Assembly (NCBI GenBank): GCA_020721065.1
Contig: DYNM01000001.1
Coordinates: 248,001-312,000, forward strand
Direction of reading: 5' to 3'
DNA from: Thiocystis violascens
Lineage (GTDB): Bacteria; Pseudomonadota; Gammaproteobacteria; Chromatiales; Chromatiaceae
Length of the DNA stretch: 64,000 bases
Part shown: piece by piece, positions 17,203 through 26,176 of the stretch
How positions within the stretch are numbered: the stretch's first letter is position 1
How the letters are laid out: each line of letters begins with the position of its first letter
Made by a program: the position numbers and the translations under genes
Notes under the pieces: generated by a model
The model's input: the letters and a program-made list of their open reading frames with translations, nothing else
Told to the model about the DNA's origin: nothing
Database searches by the model: none

Positions 17203-18042
17203 TCAGTCGGGGAAACGCACGACTTGTTGGCGCGAGGTCGCAGCAGTTTCTGGTGCCCAAGCGTGGCCATAAATCACCTCATAACTGGCGGGCAAAACGC
17301 CCGCGTGTCGATGGAATTCATACGCTTGTTCAACCGCCATCATGCGCGTCCGTCCGGTCAAGCCGCGAGCGCGATCTGGCGTCGCGTTGTGCGCACCCAA
17401 CGTTTTAAGGTCAACCATCAGGTCGCGCAGGCGTTGATACGTCAACGTCAGCCGTTCGACATCAATCACCGGATCGGCGAACCGCGCCTGCACCAGCGCG
17501 TCGCCCACGTCGTGCAAATCTAAAAACGGGCTGACGTGGGGATAACCGTCAACCTGCGCCCACGCTTGGCGCAATTCACTCAGCGTGCCGCGCCCAAAAG
17601 TGGTGAACATCAGCAGTCCGCCCGGTCGCAGCACGCGCCGACATTCCGCCAACGCTCGCGGTAAATCGCACCATTGCAGCGTCGCATTCGACACAATTAA
17701 ATCAATCGAAGCCGCAGCTAGTGGCAGCAGTTCGGCATCGCCGCAAATGCACAACGGACGTCGCCACCAGCGCCCACGTCGCCGCGCTTGCAGCAGCATC
17801 GGGTGGGCGATGTCCAGCGCGAGGTGTTGCGCTTTGGGATAACGGCGTTGCAACGCAGTGAGCGCGTGTCCGGTGCCGCAGCCCAAATCCAGCACCCGCT
17901 GCGGTTGCAGCCGCACCACGTCGAGCCGCTCAATGAGCCGGTCGCTCAACTCGCGCTGGAGCACCGCCACCGCGTCATAACTGCTCGCCGCTCGCGCAAA
18001 ACTGCGGCGGACGTGCGCTTTATCAACGAAGTGCGTCGTCAT
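17203..18042 (-). CDS. bioC: Malonyl-ACP O-methyltransferase BioC
   Basis: A 279-residue SAM-dependent methyltransferase that methylates malonyl-ACP so fatty-acid synthesis can build the pimeloyl chain of biotin. The start is ATG 18042, which overlaps the bioH stop as ATGA; a 60-residue N-terminal extension of the open frame is rejected because it lies inside bioH. It begins VDKAHVRRSFARAASSYD, the standard BioC start, and has SAM motif VLDLGCGTGHAL, SNATLQWCD, and LRPGGLLMFTTFG. Confidence 0.95.
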   Translation of the reverse strand: MTTHFVDKAHVRRSFARAASSYDAVAVLQRELSDRLIERLDVVRLQPQRVLDLGCGTGHALTALQRRYPKAQHLALDIAHPMLLQARRRGRWWRRPLCICGDAELLPLAAASIDLIVSNATLQWCDLPRALAECRRVLRPGGLLMFTTFGRGTLSELRQAWAQVDGYPHVSPFLDLHDVGDALVQARFADPVIDVERLTLTYQRLRDLMVDLKTLGAHNATPDRARGLTGRTRMMAVEQAYEFHRHAGVLPASYEVIYGHAWAPETAATSRQQVVRFPD

Positions 18043-18851
18043 GCTGGCGCTGGCAGCGTGGCAAAAAATGAACGTATCGCTCGCGCCGTTGCCAGCGGAT
18101 GCGACAGATGCGGGGCATGAGCCGCGCCAGCGATGATCTCGGTCTGCGCTCCGGGCATCAACACTTCCACCCGTTCTGCGACCTTGGCGGGAACCAGCGC
18201 ATCGTGACTGCCAAATAACCACAGCGCGGGGCAGCGAATATCTGGCAGTTGTCCGCGTAAATCCTCATCGCGCAGCAATTCCAATCCCAGCGCCAGCGCA
18301 GCGGGCTGCGGCACCGGTTTGGTCGCCAATTCCACTCGAAGCTGGCGCAGCGTGTCACGCGCACTCTCACTGCCGCGCACTTGCAACGCTAAAAATCGCG
18401 CCAGCGTCGCGTTCGGATCAGCGCGTAATTCGTCATAAAACTGCGTGAGCGTGGTCTCCGGCATGGCTGGCGACCAATCGACTGCCTGCACGAAACGCGG
18501 CGTCGCCGTCAGCAGAATTAAACCAGTGACGCGTTTGGGTGCTCGCAAAGCTGCCGCCAGTGCGACCAGTCCACCGAGTGACCAGCCGAGCCACACAGCT
18601 TGCGGCGGTGCAGCTTCCAAACAGGCATCGGCCCAGCGCCAGAGCGTGTTGAGTGACGGCAAAAATGGGCTATCACCGTGACCGGGGAGTTCAATCCGGT
18701 GCTGCGCTGCGCCGCCCCACGCTGCCGGGTCGCAGTCATTCCACACGGCGGCATTCATGCCCCAGCCGTGCAACATGACCAATTCATCAATAAAGCCTGT
18801 AGACATTTGTAAATGCTCAAGATTTGGGTGACGCGGAGTGCCGGTCGTCAC
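18039..18851 (-). CDS. bioH: Pimeloyl-ACP methyl ester carboxylesterase BioH
   Basis: An alpha/beta hydrolase of up to 270 residues that cleaves the methyl ester after the pimeloyl chain is finished. It has the oxyanion segment LHGWGMN, nucleophile Ser in GWSLGG, acid Asp in GSHDALVP and His in AAHAPHLSH. The start is uncertain: the GTG at 18851 overlaps the preceding glycosyltransferase stop as GTGA, while ATG 18806 gives a shorter N-terminus. The gene is coupled on both sides by 4-base overlaps. Confidence 0.9.
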   Translation of the reverse strand: MTTGTPRHPNLEHLQMSTGFIDELVMLHGWGMNAAVWNDCDPAAWGGAAQHRIELPGHGDSPFLPSLNTLWRWADACLEAAPPQAVWLGWSLGGLVALAAALRAPKRVTGLILLTATPRFVQAVDWSPAMPETTLTQFYDELRADPNATLARFLALQVRGSESARDTLRQLRVELATKPVPQPAALALGLELLRDEDLRGQLPDIRCPALWLFGSHDALVPAKVAERVEVLMPGAQTEIIAGAAHAPHLSHPLATARAIRSFFATLPAPA

Positions 18852-19918
18852 GCGCCGGTCAGTCGCCGATACAGATCGAGATATTGATTGACGATGGTCT
18901 CGCGGCTGAATTCGCCGGCCACTCGCGCACTGCCCCGCGCTGCGAGATCGCGCCGCAAAGTCTCATCAAGCAACAGCGTTTGAATGCCAGCCGCGAGTGC
19001 CGCGTCATCTTCACACGGCACACACCACGCATCGTCGCCATGACGTGCGACTTCACGCGCTCCGCGAAATTGCGTGGTCAATAACGGTTTGCCGCAGCGC
19101 CACGCATCCAACATCACGTTGCCAAATGGCTCGGCATCCAGCGATGGAAACACAACTAAATCAGCCAGTTGTACAAAAGGCGTGGGCTCAGTTTGCCAGC
19201 CCGTCCACACGATTCGCTGCTCCTGCTGCGTGTCAACTGCCTGCTGGCGCAGGGTCGCCGCCAACGGTCCATCACCGAGCATCACCAGCCGCAGCGGACG
19301 TCCGGCGATGGTTGCCGGCAGCCGTGCGAGCGCCGCGAGCAGATGGCGATGTCCCTTAAATGCCACAAATCGCCCCAGCGTCACCAGCACCCACGCTTCC
19401 GCTGGAATCCCAAGCTGCTGGCGCAGTGCTGCCAATTGTGCTGGCGCGACCGGCGGCGCTGGTGTCGCAAAGTTGTAAATATGATACACGCGCTCGGCGG
19501 GCAAACCGTTAGCAATCATCCACTCGCACAGCGCCCGCGTGTTGCCAATCCAGCCGTGCGCGTGGCGATACGGCGCGAGCGCGTAATAACCGCCGAGGCG
19601 GGCGAGGTGTACCGTGCCCGGCGGCGCTTGCGTCAAGCGCGTCGCCCGTCCCATATAGGTTTGCACGATGTCTGGGCGCGTGCGGCGAATAAGCGCAGCG
19701 ACGGCGCGACGCGATAACGGGTCCCAAGTTGTATAAAATGGCAATTGATGAACCGGCAGCGTGCCGAATTCCAAATCCTTTAATTCGCTATGACGCCGAA
19801 TTGCAATATCAACTGCCGCTCCTTGCGCCGCTAATGCACAACTAAACCGCTGAAACCAATACTCAGCGCCACCGAGTTTTTTACTCGCCACAATCTGCAA
19901 AGAAGTCGGATTAGACAT
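18848..19918 (-). CDS. GT4-type glycosyltransferase
   Basis: A protein of about 356 residues. It has the N-terminal Rossmann start LQIVASKKLGGAEYWFQRF, the hinge region HIYNFATP, the donor-domain LVTLGRFVAFKGHRHLLAAL, and the nucleotide-sugar signature PSLDAEPFGNVMLDAWRCGKPLL with the E-x7-E pattern expected for GT4 enzymes. The start is probably ATG 19918; a GTG at 19948 would add ten residues and neither has a strong SD. It is the first gene of a run into bioH-bioC-bioD. Substrate unknown; a lipopolysaccharide or exopolysaccharide role is likely. Confidence 0.85.
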   Translation of the reverse strand: MSNPTSLQIVASKKLGGAEYWFQRFSCALAAQGAAVDIAIRRHSELKDLEFGTLPVHQLPFYTTWDPLSRRAVAALIRRTRPDIVQTYMGRATRLTQAPPGTVHLARLGGYYALAPYRHAHGWIGNTRALCEWMIANGLPAERVYHIYNFATPAPPVAPAQLAALRQQLGIPAEAWVLVTLGRFVAFKGHRHLLAALARLPATIAGRPLRLVMLGDGPLAATLRQQAVDTQQEQRIVWTGWQTEPTPFVQLADLVVFPSLDAEPFGNVMLDAWRCGKPLLTTQFRGAREVARHGDDAWCVPCEDDAALAAGIQTLLLDETLRRDLAARGSARVAGEFSRETIVNQYLDLYRRLTGA

Positions 19919-19950
19919 CAAAATCACTGCGCTGAAAAACGACGCCACAT

Positions 19951-20244
19951 TTAATCATCTTCTTGCTCTTCACTTTGAAACAAATAGCGTCCACTGCCAT
20001 AATCTGGCGTCGTCGTGCCGGGGATTGCTTCATATACTTTGCCATCACGAATAATGAGACGTTCTCGCGCTCCATAATCTGGCGTTGATGTGCCTTTAAT
20101 TGCGGGATAAATCACGCCATCACGTTCCACAAATGCCGCTCCCAAATTACCACTGCGCAACACACGTTCATCAGCAATAAGCGCAGTAGTGAATAACGCC
20201 AACACCGCCATCAATAGCCACCATTTTATGAGCATGATCCGCAC
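19951..20244 (-). CDS. Small secreted protein with a duplicated DG(V)IYxAIxGTxTPDYG unit
   Basis: A 97-residue protein with signal peptide (WWLLMAVLALFTTALIA). The mature part holds two copies of a unit of about 25 residues: ERDGVIYPAIKGTSTPDYG and IRDGKVYEAIPGTTTPDYG. It ends in an acidic tail (SEEQEDD). The start could be 20244 or the ATG three codons in. I recognise no family. It lies between a PilU-like ATPase and the glycosyltransferase on the same strand, with 15 bases to the upstream ATPase stop. A periplasmic or surface role is inferred only from the signal peptide. Confidence 0.65.
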   Translation of the reverse strand: MRIMLIKWWLLMAVLALFTTALIADERVLRSGNLGAAFVERDGVIYPAIKGTSTPDYGARERLIIRDGKVYEAIPGTTTPDYGSGRYLFQSEEQEDD

Positions 20245-20259
20245 TCCGCAAATGAACTA

Positions 20260-21315
20260 TTAACCGAAATGCACCTTTGCCTCTAAATTCGGTGCTGAAT
20301 CCGCATTTGCTAAGGCTTCTTCTAAAGTAATTCGCCCTTCACGATACAACGTCAACAACGCATCATCAAAGGTTTTAATTCCCTCGTGACCGCTATTTTG
20401 CATCGCTTCAATCACTTCATCCACGCGCCCATCTCGAATTAAATCGGCAATGTGTGGCGTATTCACCAGCGTTTCAATTGCCGCACAACGCGCTCCCGTT
20501 GCCGTCTTGACTAAACGCTGCGAGAGAATGGCTTGCAAATAAATCGACAAATCCATAAATAACGTATTGTGCATTTCTTGCGGAAACATGTTAATAATGC
20601 GTTTTAACGCTTGATGCGCATTGTTAGCATGTAATGTTGAAATCGCAAGATGACCGGTGCCAGCCAGTTCCAATGCCGCTTCCATTGTCTCCCGCGTCCG
20701 AATTTCGCCAATTAAAATCACATCTGGCGCTTCCCGCAATACGCTTTTTAACGCATTTGCATAACTATGTGTATCAACGCCCACTTCGCGCTGACTAATA
20801 ATGCACTGTTTATGCGGATGTACAAATTCTACCGGGTCTTCAATTGTCACAATGTGACCAGAAGCACTCGCATTCCGATGATCAATCATTGCCGCTAAGG
20901 TTGTCGATTTACCCGAACCTGTCGCACCAACCATTAAAATAATGCCGCGCTTACTCATAATGATCTGCGAGAGCAGCGGCGGTAAATTCAATTCTGCCAT
21001 TGAGGGAATGTTGGCGCGAATATAGCGCAATACCATTGCGGGATGACCGCGCTGGAAATAAGCATTGACACGAAATCGAGCGCGATCTTCAAGCGCAATT
21101 GCAAAATCCAATTCAAGTGCTTGTTCAAATTCGCTTTTTTGCTGCGCATCCAGAATAGAATTTAAGGCAGCATTACACAATTCAGGAGTTAATACCGATT
21201 CGCCAATTGGACGAATTAACCCCTCAATTTTAATTTTTACTGGCGCACCAACGTTAAAAAAGAGGTCTGAGGCTTTATAGCGCACCATCATTTCAAGGTA
21301 AGGCGTGATGTCCAT
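20260..21315 (-). CDS. PilU-like type IV pilus retraction ATPase (second paralogue)
   Basis: A 351-residue hexameric secretion-ATPase of the PilT/PilU class. It has the N-terminal PAS-like domain (MVRYKASDLFFNVGAP), Walker A GATGSGKST, the Asp-box VTIEDPVEFVHPH, Walker B VILIGEIRTRETME and the His-box LAISTLHANNAHQALKRIIN. The LHANNA His-box and the TFDDALLTLYREGRI tail are PilU-like, not PilT-like (PilT has LHTxSA). It is 24 bases downstream of a second PilU-like gene. It should power or assist pilus retraction or twitching motility. Confidence 0.9.
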   Translation of the reverse strand: MDITPYLEMMVRYKASDLFFNVGAPVKIKIEGLIRPIGESVLTPELCNAALNSILDAQQKSEFEQALELDFAIALEDRARFRVNAYFQRGHPAMVLRYIRANIPSMAELNLPPLLSQIIMSKRGIILMVGATGSGKSTTLAAMIDHRNASASGHIVTIEDPVEFVHPHKQCIISQREVGVDTHSYANALKSVLREAPDVILIGEIRTRETMEAALELAGTGHLAISTLHANNAHQALKRIINMFPQEMHNTLFMDLSIYLQAILSQRLVKTATGARCAAIETLVNTPHIADLIRDGRVDEVIEAMQNSGHEGIKTFDDALLTLYREGRITLEEALANADSAPNLEAKVHFG

Positions 21316-21339
21316 TTAATACGTCGCCTGTAAATAACG

Positions 21340-22575
21340 TCAACTTTTTACAGCCGGATTAATTAAATCAGCCGGCGCTTCTTCAATGCGCGACACCGCA
21401 CCGAATACATCAGAATCAAATAATGCTTCTTCATCTTCTTCTGTTGCCAGTGCCAAGTTTGGCGCTTGATCTTTTTGACCGCGACTGCGTGCTTCGTGAC
21501 CTTCCAGTTTAATTGCCAAGCGCAGTCCGTTCATTGAATCGGCATTGCGCAGCGCGTCTTCATAACTAATTTTACCCGCTTCATATAAATCAAACAGCGC
21601 CATATCAAAGGTCTGCATTCCCAATTCCCGTGAACGTTTCATCACACCTTTAATACCGCCCACATCGCCCTTAAAAATCAAATCTTGAATTAACGGTGAG
21701 TTAATCATTACCTCAACTGCGGCAACACGTCCGCCATTGGTACAGGGCAATAGGCGTTGGGAAATAATGGCATTGAGATTGAGCGAGAGGTCCATCAATA
21801 ACTGACTGCGCCGTTCTTCTGAGAATAAGTTAATAATGCGATCCAGCGCCTGATTCGCATTGTTAGCGTGTAATGTTGACAAACATAAATGACCCGTTTC
21901 TGAGAAGTTAATCGCATGTTCCATCGTTTCACGGGTGCGAATTTCTCCAATTAAAATGACATCTGGCGCTTGTCGCAGAGTATTGATCAGTGCGGCATCC
22001 CAATTCTCAGTATCAACGCCAACTTCGCGCTGCGTAATTAAACAATTGCGATGCGGATGGACGTATTCAACTGGGTCTTCAATAGTAATGATGTGACCAT
22101 AGCTGTTTTCATTGCGATACCCCAGCATCGCCGCTAATGACGTTGATTTGCCCGAGCCAGTGCCGCCAACCATTAACACCATGCCGCGCTTTTTCATCAC
22201 GATTTCTTTTAATGCGGGTGGCAAGTTCAATTCGTCAAGCGTGGGAATAGAGGCGTTAATTGTCCGCAATACTGCGCCGCACAAGCCCTGTTGTACAAAG
22301 GCATTAACGCGGAAGCGTCCGATGTCTTGCGGGCTAATAGCAAAATTACATTCTTTGTGGGCATCAAAATCACGGACTTGGCGGTCATTCATAATTGAAC
22401 GTACCAAAATGTTGGTTTGTTCACCGCTCAAAATTTGGCTGCTCATAGGCGTCATGCGCCCATCAATTTTGCAAGCCGGTGGAAATCCTGCCGAAATGAA
22501 TAAGTCGGAACCTTTTTTAACGAGCATTTTACGCAAACATTCAAGCATAAAATGCGCTGCTTGCTGACGATCCAT
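21340..22575 (-). CDS. pilU: PilU-type retraction ATPase with C-terminal extension
   Basis: A 411-residue ATPase. It has the N-terminal domain KKGSDLFISAGFPPACKIDG, Walker A GGTGSGKSTS, VTREVG-like ITQREVGVDT, Walker B VILIGEIRTRETME and His-box LSTLHANNANQALDRIIN. The C-terminal TFDMALFDLYEAGKISYEDALRNADSMNGLRLAIKLEG is the PilU signature. It extends about 40 residues past the usual PilU end with a charged, Asp/Glu-rich tail (EEDEEALFDSD). PilU normally works with PilT, and the neighbour is another PilU-like gene, so PilT itself must be elsewhere. Confidence 0.92.
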   Translation of the reverse strand: MDRQQAAHFMLECLRKMLVKKGSDLFISAGFPPACKIDGRMTPMSSQILSGEQTNILVRSIMNDRQVRDFDAHKECNFAISPQDIGRFRVNAFVQQGLCGAVLRTINASIPTLDELNLPPALKEIVMKKRGMVLMVGGTGSGKSTSLAAMLGYRNENSYGHIITIEDPVEYVHPHRNCLITQREVGVDTENWDAALINTLRQAPDVILIGEIRTRETMEHAINFSETGHLCLSTLHANNANQALDRIINLFSEERRSQLLMDLSLNLNAIISQRLLPCTNGGRVAAVEVMINSPLIQDLIFKGDVGGIKGVMKRSRELGMQTFDMALFDLYEAGKISYEDALRNADSMNGLRLAIKLEGHEARSRGQKDQAPNLALATEEDEEALFDSDVFGAVSRIEEAPADLINPAVKS

Positions 22576-22715
22576 AATGCACTCCTGTAGTTTTCATTGC
22601 GCAATCGTTGCGGCAGCAGACGGAAGATCACGCGATGCGTCGCCGCAGTGAATCAATTAGAACCGCAAAGGCATTGTCGATGCAAAATAATCTGGGGCGG
22701 GGTAAACGCGGGGCG

Positions 22716-22742
22716 ATGCGTCACCCGTTACCGGGGACGCAT
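22716..22742. other. Hairpin in the FadL-pilU spacer
   Basis: ATGCGTC-A-CCCG, loop, CGGG-GACGCAT forms an 11-bp stem with one bulge in the 183-base spacer between two minus-strand genes. No U-run follows. I see no coding region in this spacer. A related GCGATGCGTCGCC sequence lies at about 22631-22643. Confidence 0.4.
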
Positions 22743-22758
22743 TCAAGTAGTGCGGAAA

Positions 22759-24114
22759 TTAGAATTTCAGACCAAAACTGAGCTCAAGCTCCATTTGATC
22801 CATGGCGATATTGATGGATTTCGCACCACCAGAAAAGGGTAATTCACAACCACAATCAAGGTCTTTTTGCGGAGCATACATGGCAGCAAGATTGATTTCA
22901 CTATTTTGCGTAATTGCTTTAGTGAGTCCTAACGTAAAGTGATGTTCAATGAGTGCGGGAGCAACTACATTAAATAATACGCCATCACGCGGAATCGGTT
23001 GTTTGCCATAGCTATAACCAGCGCGTATTGTTAAGTCAGGCTGCATTGCCCATTGTGCGCCAATTTTATACACCGTCATATCGCGCCAGCCAAAACCAAC
23101 GCCTTGACTGCCACCAAGACAATGCTCTATTTGACCTGCCATGCAGAGCTGGATGTTGTTGGTCATGCCATTGCTTAACGCATCAATATCGCTATACCAA
23201 ATGTGCTGGACATCAAATGCAAAAGTCAGGTCTGAGGTGGCTTTGAAGGCGAGACCGATATTCACAAATGCGGGGGCATTTAAATCGCCACGTTCCGCAA
23301 ATAAATCGGAATAACTTCCAAAGCGTTTGAAGTCTACTTGGCTTTGATACGCTGCGCCCAGCGCGAGTTGATCGCTCATTTGCCATAATGCGCCTACTTG
23401 GAATCCTAAACCGGGTACGCTTTCACGACCTTGATTGGAAAGTGCTTGGGGATTGCCGTCAGCAGCCATGCCGCCAAAACTCGAAAATCCTTCAGCTTTG
23501 AACATTTGATACGCCAAAATCATGCCGCCGCCAACTGAAAAATTATCAGCGACTTTGCGTGAATAATTCAGATTCAATGCTACCTGCATTAAATCAACGC
23601 CGGTGGTTGCATCTGATGGAGTTGCCATTGCACCGCCATAAGTGCCCATACCATACGCAGTATCATGGTGATCGTAACTGGTATTCATGCCGCCATTGCC
23701 GTATAGCGCGATTCCAATTGCGCTGACGTCATCAAGCGGTTGGCTGTAGGCAAAATGTGGAATAAAAAAGAGATCATTTTCACTTTCAACTGTGCCAGTA
23801 TAATTCGCATTGCTGCCAATTGGCATTGGCGGATAACCATTATTGGCAAGATTGGTTGATGCGTGTTGGGTGTATTCACGATTGGGTTGAAAAAGTGAAA
23901 AACCAATATCTATTCGTTGCCCTACCCACACGGTGCCAGCGACGTTGGTGGTGGCGATCATTGCGTCTTGTGGCAATGCGGCTCCAGTGCCTGCCATGCC
24001 TTTGCTTTTTGTGCCGTAACCGTGTGATAAATAACCATTTGTTGCCTGAGCTGGCATTGCAAATGGCAGAGCACAGACGATGCCAATGGTCAGCGCGGAG
24101 CGTGTGAATCGCAT
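22759..24114 (-). CDS. FadL/OmpP1/TodX-family outer-membrane transporter
   Basis: A 451-residue protein starting at ATG 24114 behind a strong GAGGGGG; the open frame extends further upstream but that part lacks an SD. The signal peptide is FTRSALTIGIVCALPFAMPAQA. The mature N-terminus (NGYLSHGYGTKSKGMAGTGAALPQDA) is the FadL-family plug signature, and the barrel ends LELSFGLKF with terminal Phe. The family takes up long-chain fatty acids or hydrocarbons across the outer membrane. An extracellular loop carries two Cys pairs (CMAGQIEHC and CGCELP). Confidence 0.9.
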   Translation of the reverse strand: MRFTRSALTIGIVCALPFAMPAQATNGYLSHGYGTKSKGMAGTGAALPQDAMIATTNVAGTVWVGQRIDIGFSLFQPNREYTQHASTNLANNGYPPMPIGSNANYTGTVESENDLFFIPHFAYSQPLDDVSAIGIALYGNGGMNTSYDHHDTAYGMGTYGGAMATPSDATTGVDLMQVALNLNYSRKVADNFSVGGGMILAYQMFKAEGFSSFGGMAADGNPQALSNQGRESVPGLGFQVGALWQMSDQLALGAAYQSQVDFKRFGSYSDLFAERGDLNAPAFVNIGLAFKATSDLTFAFDVQHIWYSDIDALSNGMTNNIQLCMAGQIEHCLGGSQGVGFGWRDMTVYKIGAQWAMQPDLTIRAGYSYGKQPIPRDGVLFNVVAPALIEHHFTLGLTKAITQNSEINLAAMYAPQKDLDCGCELPFSGGAKSINIAMDQMELELSFGLKF

Positions 24115-24316
24115 AAAACATTCCCCCTCAATTCGATTTTTTGTTGGTGGTCGTCGTTGCTCAATTGCAAATCGACGCGGCAAATTTAGCACAGGCTCCC
24201 GTTAATTCGGGCAACCAGATTGATAATTCGCAATTGAGTTGGTGGCGGCGCGAGCTGGAAACGGGTGCAGATGGGGATGCTTTGACGACCATCGGTGATC
24301 GCCAAAGCGAGTGAAA

Positions 24317-25654
24317 TCAATCAGGTAGGCGCGGAAGACGCCCGATTGAGATGTAAGTGAGGCCGGCGGCGGTGGCGAGAGTGCCGTCGAGGGCGTTGCG
24401 TCCGTCGAAGATGACGGGTGTTTTGAGCATCTGCTGAATGATGCCAAAGTTGGGGCTGCGGAATTGCGACCATTCGGTCACGAGTGCCAGCGCGTCGGCA
24501 TTGTGTAGTGCTGCCATTGCGTCGGCGGTGAGGGTGAAATCGTCGCGTTCGCCATAAATGCGGCGGGCTTCAGGAATTGCTACCGGATCAAAGACTTGCA
24601 CACGCGCTCCTGCTGCCCATAACGCTTCCAATAACGCTCGGCTGGGCGCTTCGCGCATGTCGTCGGTGTTGGGTTTGAATGCCAGTCCCCAAACTGCGAT
24701 CACGCGCCCGCGCAAGTCGCCCTGAAAATAGGCGTTGATTTTGTTGAATAATAAGTCTTTTTGGCGAAAATTGACGGCTTCGACGGCGTGGAGCAATTGC
24801 GGTTCGTAGCCGAGGCTGCGGGCGGTTTGTTCTAAAGCGCGGACATCTTTGGGAAAACAGGAGCCACCGTAGCCGCAGCCGGGATAAATGAATTGGTAGC
24901 CGATGCGGGGATCGGAGCCGATGCCGATGCGGACGCGCTCGATGTCTGCGCCCACTGCTTCGGCGATGTTGGATAATTCGTTCATAAAGCTGATTTTGGT
25001 TGCCAGCATGGCATTGGCGGCATATTTGGTAAATTCTGCCGAGCGAATATCCATCGTCATTAAACGGTCGCGGTTACGATTAAATGGTGCATACAGGGCG
25101 CGTAATAATTCGGCGGTGCGCGGATTATCGGTACCAACAATGATGCGATCTGGGCGCATAAAATCGTCAATTGCTGCGCCTTCTTTGAGAAATTCGGGGT
25201 TGGAAACCACATCAAATTCAAAGCTGACTGCGCGAGTAGCCAAGGTATCGCGCATCACTGCTGCGACCTTGTCGGCGGTGCCAACTGGCACGGTTGATTT
25301 GTCTACCACGACGCGATACGCATCCATGTGTTGCGCAATGGTGCGGGCGACGGCGAGAACGTATTGGAGATCAGCGGAACCATCTTCATCAGGTGGGGTG
25401 CCGACGGCGATAAATTGAAACAGCCCGTGTTTGACGCCGGCTTCTGCGTCAGTAGAAAAGTGTATCCGCCCGGCTTCGCGGTTACTTTTAATGAGTTCCT
25501 CTAAACCGGGCTCGTGAATGGGGACGCCACCGTTATTGAGTAAGTCGATCTTGGCGGGATCGACGTCGATACACAGCACGTTATTGCCCACTTCAGCCAA
25601 ACAAACGCCGGTGACGAGACCGACATAACCGCTACCGAAAATCGTGACATCCAT
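24317..25654 (-). CDS. ugd: UDP-glucose 6-dehydrogenase
   Basis: A 445-residue enzyme that oxidises UDP-glucose to UDP-glucuronate for capsule or LPS sugars. ATG 25654 gives [23 protein letters not shown], the NAD-binding Rossmann start. [11 protein letters not shown], the segment [10 protein letters not shown], and the catalytic Cys in [14 protein letters not shown] follow. The C-terminal UDP-binding domain has [17 protein letters not shown]. It is transcribed away from the tRNA cluster at 25792. Confidence 0.95.
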   Translation of the reverse strand: MDVTIFGSGYVGLVTGVCLAEVGNNVLCIDVDPAKIDLLNNGGVPIHEPGLEELIKSNREAGRIHFSTDAEAGVKHGLFQFIAVGTPPDEDGSADLQYVLAVARTIAQHMDAYRVVVDKSTVPVGTADKVAAVMRDTLATRAVSFEFDVVSNPEFLKEGAAIDDFMRPDRIIVGTDNPRTAELLRALYAPFNRNRDRLMTMDIRSAEFTKYAANAMLATKISFMNELSNIAEAVGADIERVRIGIGSDPRIGYQFIYPGCGYGGSCFPKDVRALEQTARSLGYEPQLLHAVEAVNFRQKDLLFNKINAYFQGDLRGRVIAVWGLAFKPNTDDMREAPSRALLEALWAAGARVQVFDPVAIPEARRIYGERDDFTLTADAMAALHNADALALVTEWSQFRSPNFGIIQQMLKTPVIFDGRNALDGTLATAAGLTYISIGRLPRLPD

Positions 25655-25747
25655 TTTTTTGATCCGCAAAAACAGGATTTAAGAGGCGTGGAACAAATAA
25701 TATCAGTTCACAGATGAAAAGATTGAGTGGCGCAGCGCATAAGACAG

Positions 25748-25777
25748 TTGACGTGACGTGAAAGCGATCTCTATAAT
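25748..25777 (+). promoter_or_regulatory. Strong promoter before the tRNA-tufB operon
   Basis: TTGACG (25748-25753), 18 bases, TATAAT (25772-25777), then a GC-rich discriminator GCGCGG. The predicted start is about 8 bases before tRNA-Tyr. GC-rich discriminators are typical of stringently controlled stable-RNA promoters. Confidence 0.85.
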
Positions 25778-25791
25778 GCGCGGCTTGTTTA

Positions 25792-25876
25792 GGAGGGGTT
25801 CCCGAGCGGTCAAAGGGATCAGACTGTAAATCTGCCGGCTCAGCCTTCGGAGGTTCGAATCCTCCCCCCTCCACCA
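25792..25876 (+). tRNA. tRNA-Tyr (anticodon GTA)
   Basis: A class II tRNA with acceptor GGAGGGG/CCCCTCC, a D-arm CCCGAGCGG, anticodon loop CTGTAAA, a long variable arm and TpsiC loop GGTTCGAATCC, with CCA encoded. It is first in the order Tyr-Gly-Thr-tufB, as in E. coli. Confidence 0.97.
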
Positions 25877-25922
25877 AATAAAACTTGCGATTTAGCGTTT
25901 TTCGGCTTGTGTTTGAATTAAG

Positions 25923-25996
<74 letters not shown>

Positions 25997-26028
25997 TCGT
26001 TTTTTGGTTTGCGGTTGAAAATTTTATT

Positions 26029-26104
26029 GCCCATGTAGCTCAGTTGGTAGAGCACACCCTTGGTAAGGGTGAGGTCATCGGTTCGACTCCGATCATGGGC
26101 TCCA
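26029..26104 (+). tRNA. tRNA-Thr (anticodon GGT)
   Basis: Acceptor GCCCATG pairs with CATGGGC; D-arm AGCTCAGTTGGTAGAGC; anticodon loop TTGGTAA; TpsiC GGTTCGACTCC; encoded CCA. It ends 72 bases before the tuf start. Confidence 0.97.
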
Positions 26105-26176
26105 GATATTGTAATAAGCCGTTTGCGTGTTTTTAATAATACGTCTTGTCGATTTGAACCATGCGGAGAGCCGTTC

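Noticed and set aside
24193..24316. Open frame at 24202-24447 on the minus strand overlapping ugd
   Set aside because: It overlaps the ugd end in another frame with no SD and a low-complexity product.
26060..26176. N-terminal extension of tufB reaching into tRNA-Thr
   Set aside because: It overlaps a tRNA gene and is absent from the second tuf copy, which starts at the same MSKEKF.
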